Below are positions 40,038-49,002 of a DNA stretch of 64,000 bases, in pieces; positions within the stretch are counted from its first letter, which is position 1; every line of letters begins with the position of its first letter. Below the pieces are notes generated by a model. That model saw only the letters and a list, made by a program, of their open reading frames with translations, searched no databases and was not told the DNA's origin. Made by a program: the position numbers and the translations under genes. Source of the DNA: Castellaniella caeni NBRC 101664 (GTDB lineage Bacteria; Pseudomonadota; Gammaproteobacteria; Burkholderiales; Burkholderiaceae_B); contig NZ_BCWN01000012.1 in NCBI RefSeq assembly GCF_001592225.1, positions 1-64,000 of the forward strand. Reading direction: 5' to 3'.

Positions 40038-41989
40038 AACGCGATCCCCAAGGAAAACTGCAGTCGCAGGCGCCGGTCTTTCTGCGCCCAGGCTACATCG
40101 ACATTGAAGGGCCCGGCGGGCGTGCGCACCGCCACGCCCGCGCCATAGCCCAGGTGCCAGTCGAACTGCCCGAAGGATGGCGCGGCGTCACCCGCGTCGA
40201 TGAAGACGTTGGCCCCCAGCAGCTCGGTGAAATAGTGGGTGTATTCAGCGCTGAGGATGCCCAGCACGGGTGCGCCGATGATGGCGTCGCCCCGTTCGAG
40301 GCCGATGCTCTGGTAGCGGTAGCCGCGGATGGTGCGCGAACCGCCCGTGCGCCAGGAGAAATCTTGTGGCAGGCGGTCGGTCTTGGACCACACCTTGCCG
40401 ATCTCGCCGCGGATCGTGACAACATCGCGCTCGCCCACGGGCCACCACTGCTGGGCGCGCAGGCTGCTGCGATAAAAGGCCTTGCCATCGTCGAGCGTCG
40501 TGCCCACCCCCAGGCCGAACTCGACCAGATTGCCCTCGCGCGGGTCGTACTTGGCATTGACGTCGCGCCGCAGCCACTGCCAGGTGGCGGCCCAGCTGGG
40601 CACCTCGTAGCGATAGGCGTTGTCGATGCGCGTCTTGTCGTAGGCCACGAGCGCGGCCCAGCTGACTTCGTATTCGACCCGGCTGTGGCCCGCGCCCTTG
40701 CGTTCCTGGCGGCGCTTCCAGCCAAAGCCGGTGCGGCTGTTCTCGAGGCCCTCGATGTCCGAATGGTCGTACAGCACGCCCACGCTGTCCTGGCTGCCAT
40801 CAAGGGTGGGCGGCAAATGCACGTCGAAGAAGGCGCGCTGCCGATCCAGATCGACCCCGGCCCCGGTTTCCGTCCAGATGGGCAGGCCGTAGACGACGTT
40901 TTGCCGGTACAACCCCTCGACCCGCACCCCGTGGTCGCTGTCGGCACCGATGGAGCTGCTGAAGTAGCGGGCGGGCGCCTCGGTGACCTGCACGCGTACC
41001 GGCAAGGTGACGGGCGCATCGCCCGTGGGGCGCAGCGGCGCGGCCTCCGCCCCGGGCGCACTGGGCGGCGCGGCGGCATCGCCCTGCCCGGCAGGCTGGG
41101 TGCCGTCCACCAGCGTGACGAAAGCCCCGCGGAAAAAGGCGGTGGACTGCAAAGCCTGCTGCCACTCGGCCAGCTGCGCCTGGTCGTAGGCGTCGCCCGG
41201 CGCATAGCGCACGTAGCGCCGGATCAGAGACTCGGGCACGCGCTTGAGGCCCAGCACCTGCAGCGCGCCCAGGCGCACGGGCGGGCCGCTATCGACGGTG
41301 ACCGACAGGTCGGCCTGCGCGGTCTGGGGATCGACCGCGGCCCGGGTGGGATCGAGGCGCGCGAAGTAGAAATCCCGCGCCCCCACGGCATCCAGCAGGC
41401 CGGACTTGGCCGTGCTCCAGTCGTCGTTGATGAAGGGCATGCCCGGCTTGAGCAGCCAGTTTTTCTTCAGCGCCGCGCGCCGCGCGGCATAGTGCTCGCC
41501 CGCCAGCGCGCCACGAAAATCCAGGCCCAGCTGGCGCACTCGGGCGCGCACCCCCGGTTCGATCGTGATGTCCCAGAACTCGCCGCCATTGGGTGCGCCT
41601 TCGGCGACGTCGAGTGTGACGGTCGAGGAAAAATAGCCCTGCGTCTGCAAGGCCGCCTGCGCGGCATCCCAGGCGCGGCGCCGCAGGCGGCCCACCTCGC
41701 GCACATCCTGGTCGTCCGCCAGGCGGGTGATGTTGCCCACCGCCTCGGTGATGGCCTGCAGCACCTTGGGGGGCGCGCCGCCCGGGTCGATGATGACCTC
41801 GGGGGGCGCCGCCAGCGCCGGGCCGCACAAGAACAGGCCCGAGCCGCACAGGGCCAGGCGCCAGGCGCGAAAGCAGAGATGAAAGCGCAGCGTGCGCCCG
41901 CAGAGCCCCGGCGCCCGGCGGCGGCCCCTGGCGCGGCGCAACGCGGCACGCCAGGAGTCACCCGCCGAAGCCAGAACCCCCTGGGGCAT
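40034..41989 (-). CDS. tamA: Outer-membrane assembly factor TamA (BamA/Omp85 family)
   Basis: 651 aa. Arg-rich N-terminus and signal sequence ending GPALAA (about residue 61), POTRA repeats (about 62-300; PGVRARVRQLGLDFRG) and a C-terminal 16-strand barrel with the Omp85 motif GSRTIRGYRYQSI, closing on a terminal aromatic-type strand ([12 protein letters not shown]). It acts in the outer membrane with TamB. The ATG shares a base with the mrp stop (TGATG), hence the long n-region; an internal start would give a more normal signal peptide but lacks that coupling. Confidence 0.9.
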   Translation of the reverse strand: MPQGVLASAGDSWRAALRRARGRRRAPGLCGRTLRFHLCFRAWRLALCGSGLFLCGPALAAPPEVIIDPGGAPPKVLQAITEAVGNITRLADDQDVREVGRLRRRAWDAAQAALQTQGYFSSTVTLDVAEGAPNGGEFWDITIEPGVRARVRQLGLDFRGALAGEHYAARRAALKKNWLLKPGMPFINDDWSTAKSGLLDAVGARDFYFARLDPTRAAVDPQTAQADLSVTVDSGPPVRLGALQVLGLKRVPESLIRRYVRYAPGDAYDQAQLAEWQQALQSTAFFRGAFVTLVDGTQPAGQGDAAAPPSAPGAEAAPLRPTGDAPVTLPVRVQVTEAPARYFSSSIGADSDHGVRVEGLYRQNVVYGLPIWTETGAGVDLDRQRAFFDVHLPPTLDGSQDSVGVLYDHSDIEGLENSRTGFGWKRRQERKGAGHSRVEYEVSWAALVAYDKTRIDNAYRYEVPSWAATWQWLRRDVNAKYDPREGNLVEFGLGVGTTLDDGKAFYRSSLRAQQWWPVGERDVVTIRGEIGKVWSKTDRLPQDFSWRTGGSRTIRGYRYQSIGLERGDAIIGAPVLGILSAEYTHYFTELLGANVFIDAGDAAPSFGQFDWHLGYGAGVAVRTPAGPFNVDVAWAQKDRRLRLQFSLGIAF

Positions 41990-43074
41990 CAGACGGGACG
42001 GGCCACGACGCGAGGACGTGTTCCTGAATCATCCAGCGGCTGGCCCGCCACGTGCACGGCCAGCTGGTGGGCGATCTCGTGGTACAGCTGCGCCGCCTTG
42101 CCATTGGGCGAGGCCACGACGCTGGGGCGGCCGGAATCGGTTTCTTCGCGGATGTCGAGCTGCAGGGGCAGCCCCCCCAGCCACGGCAGGTGATAGGTGG
42201 CGGCCAGCTGGCGGCCGCCATCCTTGCCAAAAATGGGTTCGACGTGGCCACAGTTGGAACACACGTGCACCGACATGTTTTCAACGATTCCCAGCACCGG
42301 GACATCCACCTTCTGGAACATGATCAGACCCTTGCGGGCATCGGCCAGGGCAAGGTCTTGCGGGGTCGTGACGATGATGGCCCCCGTGAGCGGCACCTTT
42401 TGCGCCATGGTGAGCGCAATATCGCCTGTTCCGGGAGGCATGTCCACAATCAGATAATCCAGATTGTCCCAATTTGTAAGCGACAGCAGCTGGGTCAGCG
42501 CCTGGGTGACCATGGGGCCGCGCCAGATGGCGGGGCCGTCGTCATCCATGAGAAAACCGATGGAATTGGCCTGCAGGCCGTGGCCGACGAGCGGTTCCAT
42601 GCTCTTGCCATCGGTGCTCTTGGGCTTGCCCGACAGGCCCAGCATGATGGGCACGCTGGGGCCGTAGATGTCGGCATCGAGCAGGCCCACGCGCGCGCCC
42701 TGGGCATGCAGCGCCAGGGCCAGGTTGACGGACGTGGTGCTCTTGCCCACGCCGCCCTTGCCCGAGGCCACGGCGATGACGTTGCGCACGCTGTCCAGCG
42801 GGCGCAGGCCGCGCTGCACGGCGTGGGTGGCAATCTTCGACTGGAACTGCAGGCTGCCCAGGCGAATCTGCGCAGCGGCAAGCGCGGTCTGGATGGCCTC
42901 GCGCAAAGCCTGCTCGCCATTGAATAAGGGATAGCCCAGGGTTACAGTGATATCGAAGGCATCGCCCGTGGCCGCGACCTGCAGTTCGGGTTCTGTCACC
43001 GCCAGGGTCTTGCGCGTATCGGGGTTGATGACCCGTGACAAGACCTGGCGAACGTCCTGGGAAGTGGTGCTCAT
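41989..43074 (-). CDS. apbC: Fe-S cluster carrier ATPase ApbC/Mrp
   Basis: 361 aa. N-terminal MIP18-like domain (about 1-85), then a P-loop with the deviant Walker A GKGGVGKST (105-113), DADIYGPSVP, and the CxxC pair in VCSNCGH that bridges a [4Fe-4S] cluster between two subunits. It delivers iron-sulfur clusters to apo-enzymes. Divergent from a small membrane protein and metG, a classical arrangement, and overlaps tamA downstream by one base, so mrp-tamA-tamB-dcd probably share a transcript. Confidence 0.94.
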   Translation of the reverse strand: MSTTSQDVRQVLSRVINPDTRKTLAVTEPELQVAATGDAFDITVTLGYPLFNGEQALREAIQTALAAAQIRLGSLQFQSKIATHAVQRGLRPLDSVRNVIAVASGKGGVGKSTTSVNLALALHAQGARVGLLDADIYGPSVPIMLGLSGKPKSTDGKSMEPLVGHGLQANSIGFLMDDDGPAIWRGPMVTQALTQLLSLTNWDNLDYLIVDMPPGTGDIALTMAQKVPLTGAIIVTTPQDLALADARKGLIMFQKVDVPVLGIVENMSVHVCSNCGHVEPIFGKDGGRQLAATYHLPWLGGLPLQLDIREETDSGRPSVVASPNGKAAQLYHEIAHQLAVHVAGQPLDDSGTRPRVVARPV

Positions 43075-43128
43075 GGAGGGGCCCTGATGAAAAGAATCGA
43101 AACCACAAGCATAGCGGATTCCCCTGGA

Positions 43129-43140
43129 AATCTGCAGATT
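43129..43140. repeat. 12-bp palindrome AATCTGCAGATT
   Basis: Perfect palindrome in the 188-bp divergent gap between apbC and the small membrane protein gene, 55 bp from the apbC start. It may be an operator; no matching second copy was found nearby. Confidence 0.35.
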
Positions 43141-43262
43141 GCCCCCAATATGAACACCGGCACCCGGCTACGCACCGACGCACGACGACTGCCGCTTCCC
43201 ACACCGCGCGGGCAACCCGCACCACGCCTGCAACTTTTTCCGGCCCCAGGAGTCCCACTCTC

Positions 43263-43535
43263 ATGAACATCATCCAGCAAACCCTGCGCGCCGCCCTTTT
43301 CCTGGTTCTGGCCTTCTTCGGCCTGATCATGGCACTGGTCTTCATGGCATCCACCGTGCTGGCCATCGGCGTGCTGTACATCGTGGCCCGCCTGCAAGGC
43401 AGGCCCTTCGGCGTGAAGGCCTACTGGGCCGAGCGCCGCCGTCCGACCATGCCGCCGCGACCAGGCGCCTGGGCGCGCACCGACACCCCGCGCCGCCAGG
43501 ACGTCACCGACATCGAAATGCGCGAAATTCCCTGA
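43263..43535 (+). CDS. Small conserved-looking membrane protein, function unknown
   Basis: 90 aa. Residues about 8-43 are hydrophobic ([19 protein letters not shown], then [15 protein letters not shown]), followed by a basic cytoplasmic-type tail with [13 protein letters not shown] and a Pro/Arg-rich C-terminus ending [13 protein letters not shown] lies 12 bases before ATG 43263. Codon use matches the neighbours. I do not recognise the family. It sits just upstream of metG on the same strand, divergent from apbC. Confidence 0.65.
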   Translation: MNIIQQTLRAALFLVLAFFGLIMALVFMASTVLAIGVLYIVARLQGRPFGVKAYWAERRRPTMPPRPGAWARTDTPRRQDVTDIEMREIP

Positions 43536-43612
43536 CGGCCCCTGAAGCCCGCGACGGCTTGTCAACGCGCGGACTGCTAGAATCAGAGCTTTTCGCCCTT
43601 ACTCTGTCAGCC

Positions 43613-45682
43613 ATGCCGCGCACGATCTTCGTCACCACTGCCCTGCCCTACGCCAATGGGTCTTTTCACATTGGCCATATCATGGAATACATCCAGGCGG
43701 ACACCTGGGTGCGCAGCATGCGCATGGCGGGCCACACGGTGCATTTCGTCGGTGCGGACGACGCCCACGGGGCGCCCATCATGCTCAAGGCGCAGGCCGA
43801 GGGCATCACGCCCCAGGCGCTGGTGGCCCGCTACGCCAACGAGCGGCCCAAGTACCTCAATGGCTTTCACGTCCGCTTCGACCACTGGCACAGCACCGAT
43901 TCCACCGAGAACGTCGAGCTGTCCCAGGACATCTACCGCGCGCTGAAGGCGGCGGGCTTCATCGACAGCCGCGAGATCGAGCAGTTCTACGACCCCATCA
44001 AGGGCATGTTCCTGCCCGACCGCTACATCAAGGGCGAGTGCCCGCGCTGCCACGCCAAAGACCAGTATGGCGACTCCTGCGAGGTCTGCGGGGCGGTCTA
44101 CAGCCCCACCGAACTCATCGAACCCTATTCCACGCTCACCAAGGCGCGGCCCGTGCTGCGCAGCTCCGAGCACTTCTTCTTTCGCCTGTCCGATTCGCGC
44201 TGCGTGGCCTTCCTGCAAGAATGGACGAACAGCCGCCGCGCCGACGGCACGCCGCGCCTGCAATCCGAGGTGCTGGGCAAGACGCGCGAATGGCTGGGCA
44301 CCAGCGAAGGCGCCGAGGCCAACCTGGCCGACTGGGACATCTCGCGCGACGAGCCCTACTTCGGCATCCCCATCCCGGACGCGCCGGGCAAGTACTTCTA
44401 CGTGTGGCTCGACGCCCCCGTCGGCTACCTGGCATCGCTCAAGGCCTACTGCAAAAAACAGGGGCTGGACTACGACGCGCTGCTGGCCCCCGACAGCGCC
44501 ACCGAGCAGGTGCACTTCATCGGCAAGGACATCGTCTACTTTCACGCCCTGTTCTGGCCCGCCATGCTGAAGTTCTCGGGCCGCAAGGTGCCCGACATGC
44601 TGCACGTGCACGGTTTCATCACGGTCAGCGGCGAAAAAATGTCCAAGAGCCGCGGCACGGGCATCTCGCCGCTGCGCTACCTCGACATCGGCATGGACGC
44701 CGAATGGCTGCGCTACTACATCGCCGCCAAGCTCAACGGCCACGTCGAAGACCTCGACTTCAACCCGGACGACTTCATCGCCCGCGTCAACAGCGACCTC
44801 ATCGGCAAGTACGTCAACATTGCCAGCCGGGCCGCCACCTTCATCACCCGCCACTTCGACGGCGCCCTGGGCTACGCGGGCGACACCGAACTGCTGCGCG
44901 CCGAACTGCGCGCCTGCGCCGCCGAGGTGCGGGCCGACTTCGAAGCGCGCGAATACGGCCGCGCCGTGCGCCGCATCATGGCCCTGGCCGACAAGATCAA
45001 CCAGGCTTTCGACGCCGCCCAGCCCTGGGTGCTGGCCAAGGGTCTGGCGCAGGCCGAGCCCGCGCAAAAGGCCGCCTTGCAGGACATCTGCTCGCGCGCC
45101 CTGGCGGGCTTCCAGGCACTGTCCGTGATGCTCGCCCCGGTGCTGCCCGCGCTCACCCGGCGCGTGGCGCACGAACTCTTTGGCCGCACGCAAGACTACG
45201 TCTGGGCCGACGCCGACGACCTGCCGCAGCACATCAGCGCCTTCAAGCACCTGATGCAGCGCGTAGACCCGGCCCAGCTCGAGGCCCTGTTCGAGCCGCC
45301 CGAAGCCCCCGCCACGGTGCCCGGCGGCGAGCCCATCGCCGACACCATCGACATCAAAGATTTCGCCCGCATCGACCTGCGCATCGCGCGCATCGTCGAA
45401 TGCACCGAGGTCGAAGGTTCCGACAAACTGCTGCGCCTGTCGCTGGATGTGGGCGAGGGCCGCCTGCGTCAGGTGTTTTCCGGCATCAAATCGATGTACA
45501 AGCCCGCCGACCTGACCGGCAAGCTGACGGTGATGGTGGCCAACCTGGCCCCGCGCAAGATGCGCTTTGGCGTATCCGAAGGCATGGTGCTGGCCGCCAG
45601 CCACGCCGACGAAAAAGCCCAGCCCGGCATCTACGTGCTCGAACCCTTCGAGGGCGCGCAGCCGGGCATGCGCATCCACTAG
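43613..45682 (+). CDS. metG: Methionyl-tRNA synthetase
   Basis: About 689 aa. HIGH motif as FHIGHIME, a four-cysteine zinc knuckle [22 protein letters not shown] in [11 protein letters not shown], and a C-terminal EMAP-II-like tRNA-binding domain (about 585-689; [14 protein letters not shown]). It charges initiator and elongator tRNA-Met. The frame is open from 43559, but [16 protein letters not shown] at 43613 is the conserved N-terminus. A TAGAAT box at 43578-43583 may be the -10, without a well-spaced -35. Confidence 0.96.
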   Translation: MPRTIFVTTALPYANGSFHIGHIMEYIQADTWVRSMRMAGHTVHFVGADDAHGAPIMLKAQAEGITPQALVARYANERPKYLNGFHVRFDHWHSTDSTENVELSQDIYRALKAAGFIDSREIEQFYDPIKGMFLPDRYIKGECPRCHAKDQYGDSCEVCGAVYSPTELIEPYSTLTKARPVLRSSEHFFFRLSDSRCVAFLQEWTNSRRADGTPRLQSEVLGKTREWLGTSEGAEANLADWDISRDEPYFGIPIPDAPGKYFYVWLDAPVGYLASLKAYCKKQGLDYDALLAPDSATEQVHFIGKDIVYFHALFWPAMLKFSGRKVPDMLHVHGFITVSGEKMSKSRGTGISPLRYLDIGMDAEWLRYYIAAKLNGHVEDLDFNPDDFIARVNSDLIGKYVNIASRAATFITRHFDGALGYAGDTELLRAELRACAAEVRADFEAREYGRAVRRIMALADKINQAFDAAQPWVLAKGLAQAEPAQKAALQDICSRALAGFQALSVMLAPVLPALTRRVAHELFGRTQDYVWADADDLPQHISAFKHLMQRVDPAQLEALFEPPEAPATVPGGEPIADTIDIKDFARIDLRIARIVECTEVEGSDKLLRLSLDVGEGRLRQVFSGIKSMYKPADLTGKLTVMVANLAPRKMRFGVSEGMVLAASHADEKAQPGIYVLEPFEGAQPGMRIH

Positions 45683-45733
45683 GCCAGGCACGCCGCCAGG
45701 GGCCGCTCCCGCCTGACGCGCGGCCATCACTGG

Positions 45734-46429
45734 CTAAGCAGGAACGGCCGCCTCTTGCAGCAGCACCTGGTGCGCGATCTGCGCCGCGGCGGCCACGTGC
45801 GCGCGGCAGGCGGCGGCCGCGGCCTGCGGGTCGCCCGCCTGGATGGCGTCGAAAATCAGCTTCAGCTGCTGCGGGCCCGAGCGCGTGCGCCCGCTGGTGG
45901 ACAGGGTCATGACCCGCAGCCGCGAAATGCGGCTATTGAGCCGCGTGACGATTTCCCAGGCCATGGTGTTGTGGCCGGCCTGGAAGATCACCTGGTAGAA
46001 CGTCGTGGTGGCGTCGATGATCGCCATGGGGTCGGCCCCCTGCGAGGCCGCCTGCAAGGCGGCAAAGGCCTGGGTCAAGGCGGCCTTGACCGCCGCATCG
46101 GCCCCCTGCGCGCAGTCGGCCACGGCCTTGGCCTCTAGCATGGCGCGGATCTCGTAAATCTGGCGGGCGTCATCCCAGCTCAGGCTGGCCACGATCGGCC
46201 CCTGGCGCTGCAGCATCTCGATCAGGCCCTCGGCCTCGAGATGACGGATCACCTCGCGGATCACCGAACGCGACACCCCCAGCTGATCGCACAATGAACG
46301 CTCGACCAGGCGTTCGCCAGGCTCGAATACGCCGCTGATGATGGCGCGCCGCATGCGATCCAGCGCCATTTCCCGCAAGGTGGTCGGGGGCGTCTCGATG
46401 CGCAGGAAATCTGCTTCTTTGGTGCTCAT
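45734..46429 (-). CDS. GntR-family regulator, FCD subgroup, of the divergent catabolic operon
   Basis: 231 aa. Winged helix at about 20-85 (MRRAIISGVFEPGERLVER, CDQLGVSRSVIREVIRHLE) and an all-helical FCD ligand-binding domain with the metal/ligand residues typical of the family in DARQIYEIRAMLEA and FYQVIFQAGHN. AGAGGAA precedes ATG 46429. Divergent from the 12-gene operon starting at 46681, whose promoter holds a TGGTATACCA dyad, the type bound by FCD regulators. Likely a repressor released by the pathway substrate or an intermediate. Confidence 0.88.
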   Translation of the reverse strand: MSTKEADFLRIETPPTTLREMALDRMRRAIISGVFEPGERLVERSLCDQLGVSRSVIREVIRHLEAEGLIEMLQRQGPIVASLSWDDARQIYEIRAMLEAKAVADCAQGADAAVKAALTQAFAALQAASQGADPMAIIDATTTFYQVIFQAGHNTMAWEIVTRLNSRISRLRVMTLSTSGRTRSGPQQLKLIFDAIQAGDPQAAAAACRAHVAAAAQIAHQVLLQEAAVPA

Positions 46430-46625
46430 GACGATCAGTTCCTCTGGTCTTCCTGCCTGAAATGGTAAAGCCTAGGGTAAATCCTTAGACTTCAAGCCAG
46501 CCGTATTTCAAAAGACAATAATAATTCTTGCAAAACAGTCGCTTATCGCGTGCCGTCAAAGCCACGATTCATCTTGCGCAGCAAGCATTCTCCCATCCAG
46601 ACCCGTGCGCCGCTCGAATCACGCA

Positions 46626-46663
46626 TTGACTTTCATTGGTATACCATCATACGCTAATACCAA
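46626..46663 (+). promoter_or_regulatory. Promoter and GntR operator of the LLM operon
   Basis: -35 TTGACT (46626-46631) and a weak -10 TACGCT (46650-46655) at 18 bp. The perfect palindrome TGGTATACCA (46637-46646) fills the spacer, and an ATACCAA half-site follows at 46657-46663. A repressor bound here would block RNA polymerase directly. Confidence 0.7.
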
Positions 46664-46680
46664 CTTACAAGGAGTAGCGC

Positions 46681-47283
46681 ATGACGCCCCACATTCGTAA
46701 AACCCTGCTGAACGTCGAAACCATCCTCATCGAAGGCGGCAAAGAGGCCCCCACGCCCACCAAGCTCATCTCGGCCATCGCCGTCATCAAGAACCCCTGG
46801 GCGGGCCGCGGCTTCGTCGAAGACCTCAAGCCCGAAATCCACGCCGTCGCCCCCGTCGTCGGCCAAGTGCTCACCCAGATGATCATCGACACCGCAGGTT
46901 CGGGCGACGCGGTGGAAGCCTATGGCAAGGCCGCCATCGTGGGCCTGGACGGCGAAATCGAGCACGCCTCGGCCATCATCCACACGCTGCGCTTTGGCAA
47001 CCTGTACCGTTCCGCCGTCAAGGCCAAGTCGTACCTCTCTTTCTGCAATACGCGCGGTCCGGCCAACGCGCCCGTCCTGATCCCCCTGATGGACAAGAAC
47101 GACGTCGGGCGCCGCTCGCACTACCTGACGATCCAGACGGCGGTTGCCGACGCGCCCGCCGCCGACGAGATCCTCATCGCGCTGGGCGCCTCGATCGGCG
47201 GGCAGCCGCACCACCGGATCGGCGACCGCTATCAAGACTTGAAGGAGCTTGGCAACGATGCTGAAAACCCTGCCGCGGTCTAA
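46681..47283 (+). CDS. Amino acid synthesis family protein (DUF1185/PF06684)
   Basis: 200 aa. The family pattern is clear: IRKTLLNVETILIEGG, then AVIKNPWAGRGFVEDL, HASAIIHTLRFGNLYRSAVKAKS, and NDVGRRSHYLTIQTA (quoted in blocks). Crystal structures of PF06684 proteins show a chorismate-mutase-like fold, but no reaction is established. AAGGAG precedes the ATG. It is the first gene of the operon and overlaps the hydrolase gene, so it probably acts on a pathway intermediate; ring or tautomer chemistry is conceivable, which is inference. Confidence 0.88.
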   Translation: MTPHIRKTLLNVETILIEGGKEAPTPTKLISAIAVIKNPWAGRGFVEDLKPEIHAVAPVVGQVLTQMIIDTAGSGDAVEAYGKAAIVGLDGEIEHASAIIHTLRFGNLYRSAVKAKSYLSFCNTRGPANAPVLIPLMDKNDVGRRSHYLTIQTAVADAPAADEILIALGASIGGQPHHRIGDRYQDLKELGNDAENPAAV

Positions 47284-48049
47284 AACTCGCACAGGCACCG
47301 CCTTTGTCGATCTCGGCAAGGGCGATGAGACGACCATCCTCATCCACGGGGTCGGCATGCGCATCGAGGCCTGGACGCCCCAGCTCGAACAGCTCTCCAA
47401 AGCACATCGCGTCGTGGCCGTCGACCTGCCCGGGCACGGCGAATCGGCCCTGCTGGAAGATGCCGCCCGGCTGCCGGACTTCGTCGCCTGGTTCGACCAC
47501 TTCCTGCGCGAGCTGGACATCGGCACGGCCAACGTGGTGGGCCATTCCATGGGGGCGCTGATCGCGTCCGGCATCGTCGCCACGGCGCCCGAGAAGGTGC
47601 GCCGGGTGGCACTGCTGAACGGCGTCTACCGGCGCACCGACGCGGCGCGCGAGGCCGTCAAGACCCGCGCTGAGCAGATCGGCTCGGGGCGCTTCGACCC
47701 GTTTGCGCCGCTGGCGCGCTGGTTCGACGCCACCGACACACACAGCGCCACCTACGAACTGGTGCACGACCTGCTGGCCAGCGTCAACCCGGCGGGCTAC
47801 GCCACCGCCTACCACGCCTTTGCCGAAGGCGACGCCGTGTACTCGGACTGCTGGCCCGCAGTGCGCTGCCCCGCCCTGTTTCTCACCGGCAGCGACGACC
47901 ACAACTCCACCGCCGCGATGGCCGACGCCATGGCCGCGGCCACGCCCAAGGGGCAGGCCGTCGTCATCCAGGGACACCGTCACATGGTAAATCTGACCGC
48001 GCCCGAACAGGTCGATCACGCGCTCCAGCACTGGCTGTCCGCCAGCTGA
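47258..48049 (+). CDS. Alpha/beta hydrolase (RutD-like position in pathway)
   Basis: About 263 aa. Oxyanion HGVG (30-33), nucleophile elbow GHSMGA with Ser97, acid Asp in TGSDDHNS (about 213) and catalytic His in GHRHMV (about 242). ATG 47258 has AAGGAG ten bases upstream, inside the end of the DUF1185 gene, so a TTG at 47249 is less likely. Similar proteins hydrolyse enol-lactones, carbamates or carbon-carbon bonds; in the Rut pathway RutD has this fold. Here it likely cleaves an intermediate formed after oxygenation. Confidence 0.88.
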   Translation: MLKTLPRSKTRTGTAFVDLGKGDETTILIHGVGMRIEAWTPQLEQLSKAHRVVAVDLPGHGESALLEDAARLPDFVAWFDHFLRELDIGTANVVGHSMGALIASGIVATAPEKVRRVALLNGVYRRTDAAREAVKTRAEQIGSGRFDPFAPLARWFDATDTHSATYELVHDLLASVNPAGYATAYHAFAEGDAVYSDCWPAVRCPALFLTGSDDHNSTAAMADAMAAATPKGQAVVIQGHRHMVNLTAPEQVDHALQHWLSAS

Positions 48050-48069
48050 ACCCCCCGGAGGAGACCCAC

Positions 48070-49002
48070 ATGAATCTGGATGCAAGAGAGCTGCGCGACG
48101 CCTTCGGCGCCTTTCTCACGGGCGTCACCGTCGTCACGACGCACAACGAAGCCCGCGAACCCGTCGGCTTCACCGCCAACAGCTTCACCAGCGTATCGCT
48201 GGATCCGCCCCTGCTGCTGGTATGCCTGGCCAAGACATCGCGCAACGCGCCCACGTTCAAGCAGGCCCAAGGTTTCGCCATCAACATCCTGTCGGATCGA
48301 CAGAAAGAAATATCCAACACGTTCGCCCGCCCGGTGGCGGATCGCTTCGGCACCGTCCAGTGGCAAAACGGCCCGCTGGGGTCGCCGATCTTCACCGACG
48401 TGGCGGCCTGGTTCGACTGCGCCAACCATTCGGTGATCGACGCGGGCGACCACCTCGTGCTGATCGGCCGCGTGGAACACTTCGGCAACAGCGGCAAGCG
48501 CGGCCTGGGCTACGCCCGCGGCGGCTATTTCACGCCCACGCTGACGGAAAAACAACTGCTCTCCAAGGTGGACAACCCCCTCATGCTGGGCGTGGTCGCC
48601 GAGTACCAGGGACAGATTTTTCTGGTCGACGACGGCGCGGGCGGGCTCACCATCCCCTTCGTCGAGAAGACGGAAACCGAAGGCATGGACGTCTTCAAAG
48701 CGCGGCTGCAGACTTGCCTGGGCACCGAGCCGCAAATCGGTTTCCTGTACTCCGTCTACGAAGACACGGACACCGGCCTGCAGCACGTGGTGTACCGCGC
48801 GGGGATCGCCGACCCGCACGGCGCCTGCGGCACGCTCTTTCCCGCCGAACGCCCGCCCCTGGAACGCATCCGCGACAGCGCGGTGCGCGACATCGTCAAG
48901 CGCTACGGCCAGGAAAGCACGCTGGGCAATTTCGGCATTTATTTCGGCAATCAAGACACCGGCCACGTCCACGTGGCGGCAGCACAAAGGGAACCGTCAT
49001 GA
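48070..49002 (+). CDS. Flavin reductase with C-terminal Nudix-like domain
   Basis: 310 aa. Residues 1-160 are an FMN-binding flavin reductase domain (FGAFLTGVTVVTT, GFTANSFTSVSLDPPLLLVCLA, HLVLIGRVEHF), which supplies reduced flavin to the LLM oxygenase next to it. Residues about 166-302 form an extra domain whose pattern (GQIFLVDD..GGLTIPF, then LGTEPQIGFLYSVYED and HVVYRAGI) resembles a Nudix fold, but the Nudix box REXXEEXG is absent; the aligned segment reads KARLQTCLG. It may have become a ligand or flavin sensor. AGGAGA precedes the ATG; the stop overlaps the LLM start (ATGA). Confidence 0.85.
   Translation: MNLDARELRDAFGAFLTGVTVVTTHNEAREPVGFTANSFTSVSLDPPLLLVCLAKTSRNAPTFKQAQGFAINILSDRQKEISNTFARPVADRFGTVQWQNGPLGSPIFTDVAAWFDCANHSVIDAGDHLVLIGRVEHFGNSGKRGLGYARGGYFTPTLTEKQLLSKVDNPLMLGVVAEYQGQIFLVDDGAGGLTIPFVEKTETEGMDVFKARLQTCLGTEPQIGFLYSVYEDTDTGLQHVVYRAGIADPHGACGTLFPAERPPLERIRDSAVRDIVKRYGQESTLGNFGIYFGNQDTGHVHVAAAQREPS

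Noticed and set aside
43559-43583. TTGTCA ... TAGAAT as a metG promoter
   Set aside because: The spacer is only 13 bp, too short for sigma-70; only the -10-like box may be real.
43607-45730. Minus-strand open frame of about 707 codons opposite metG
   Set aside because: Exact shadow of metG; the product is repetitive Gly/Val/His sequence without motifs.
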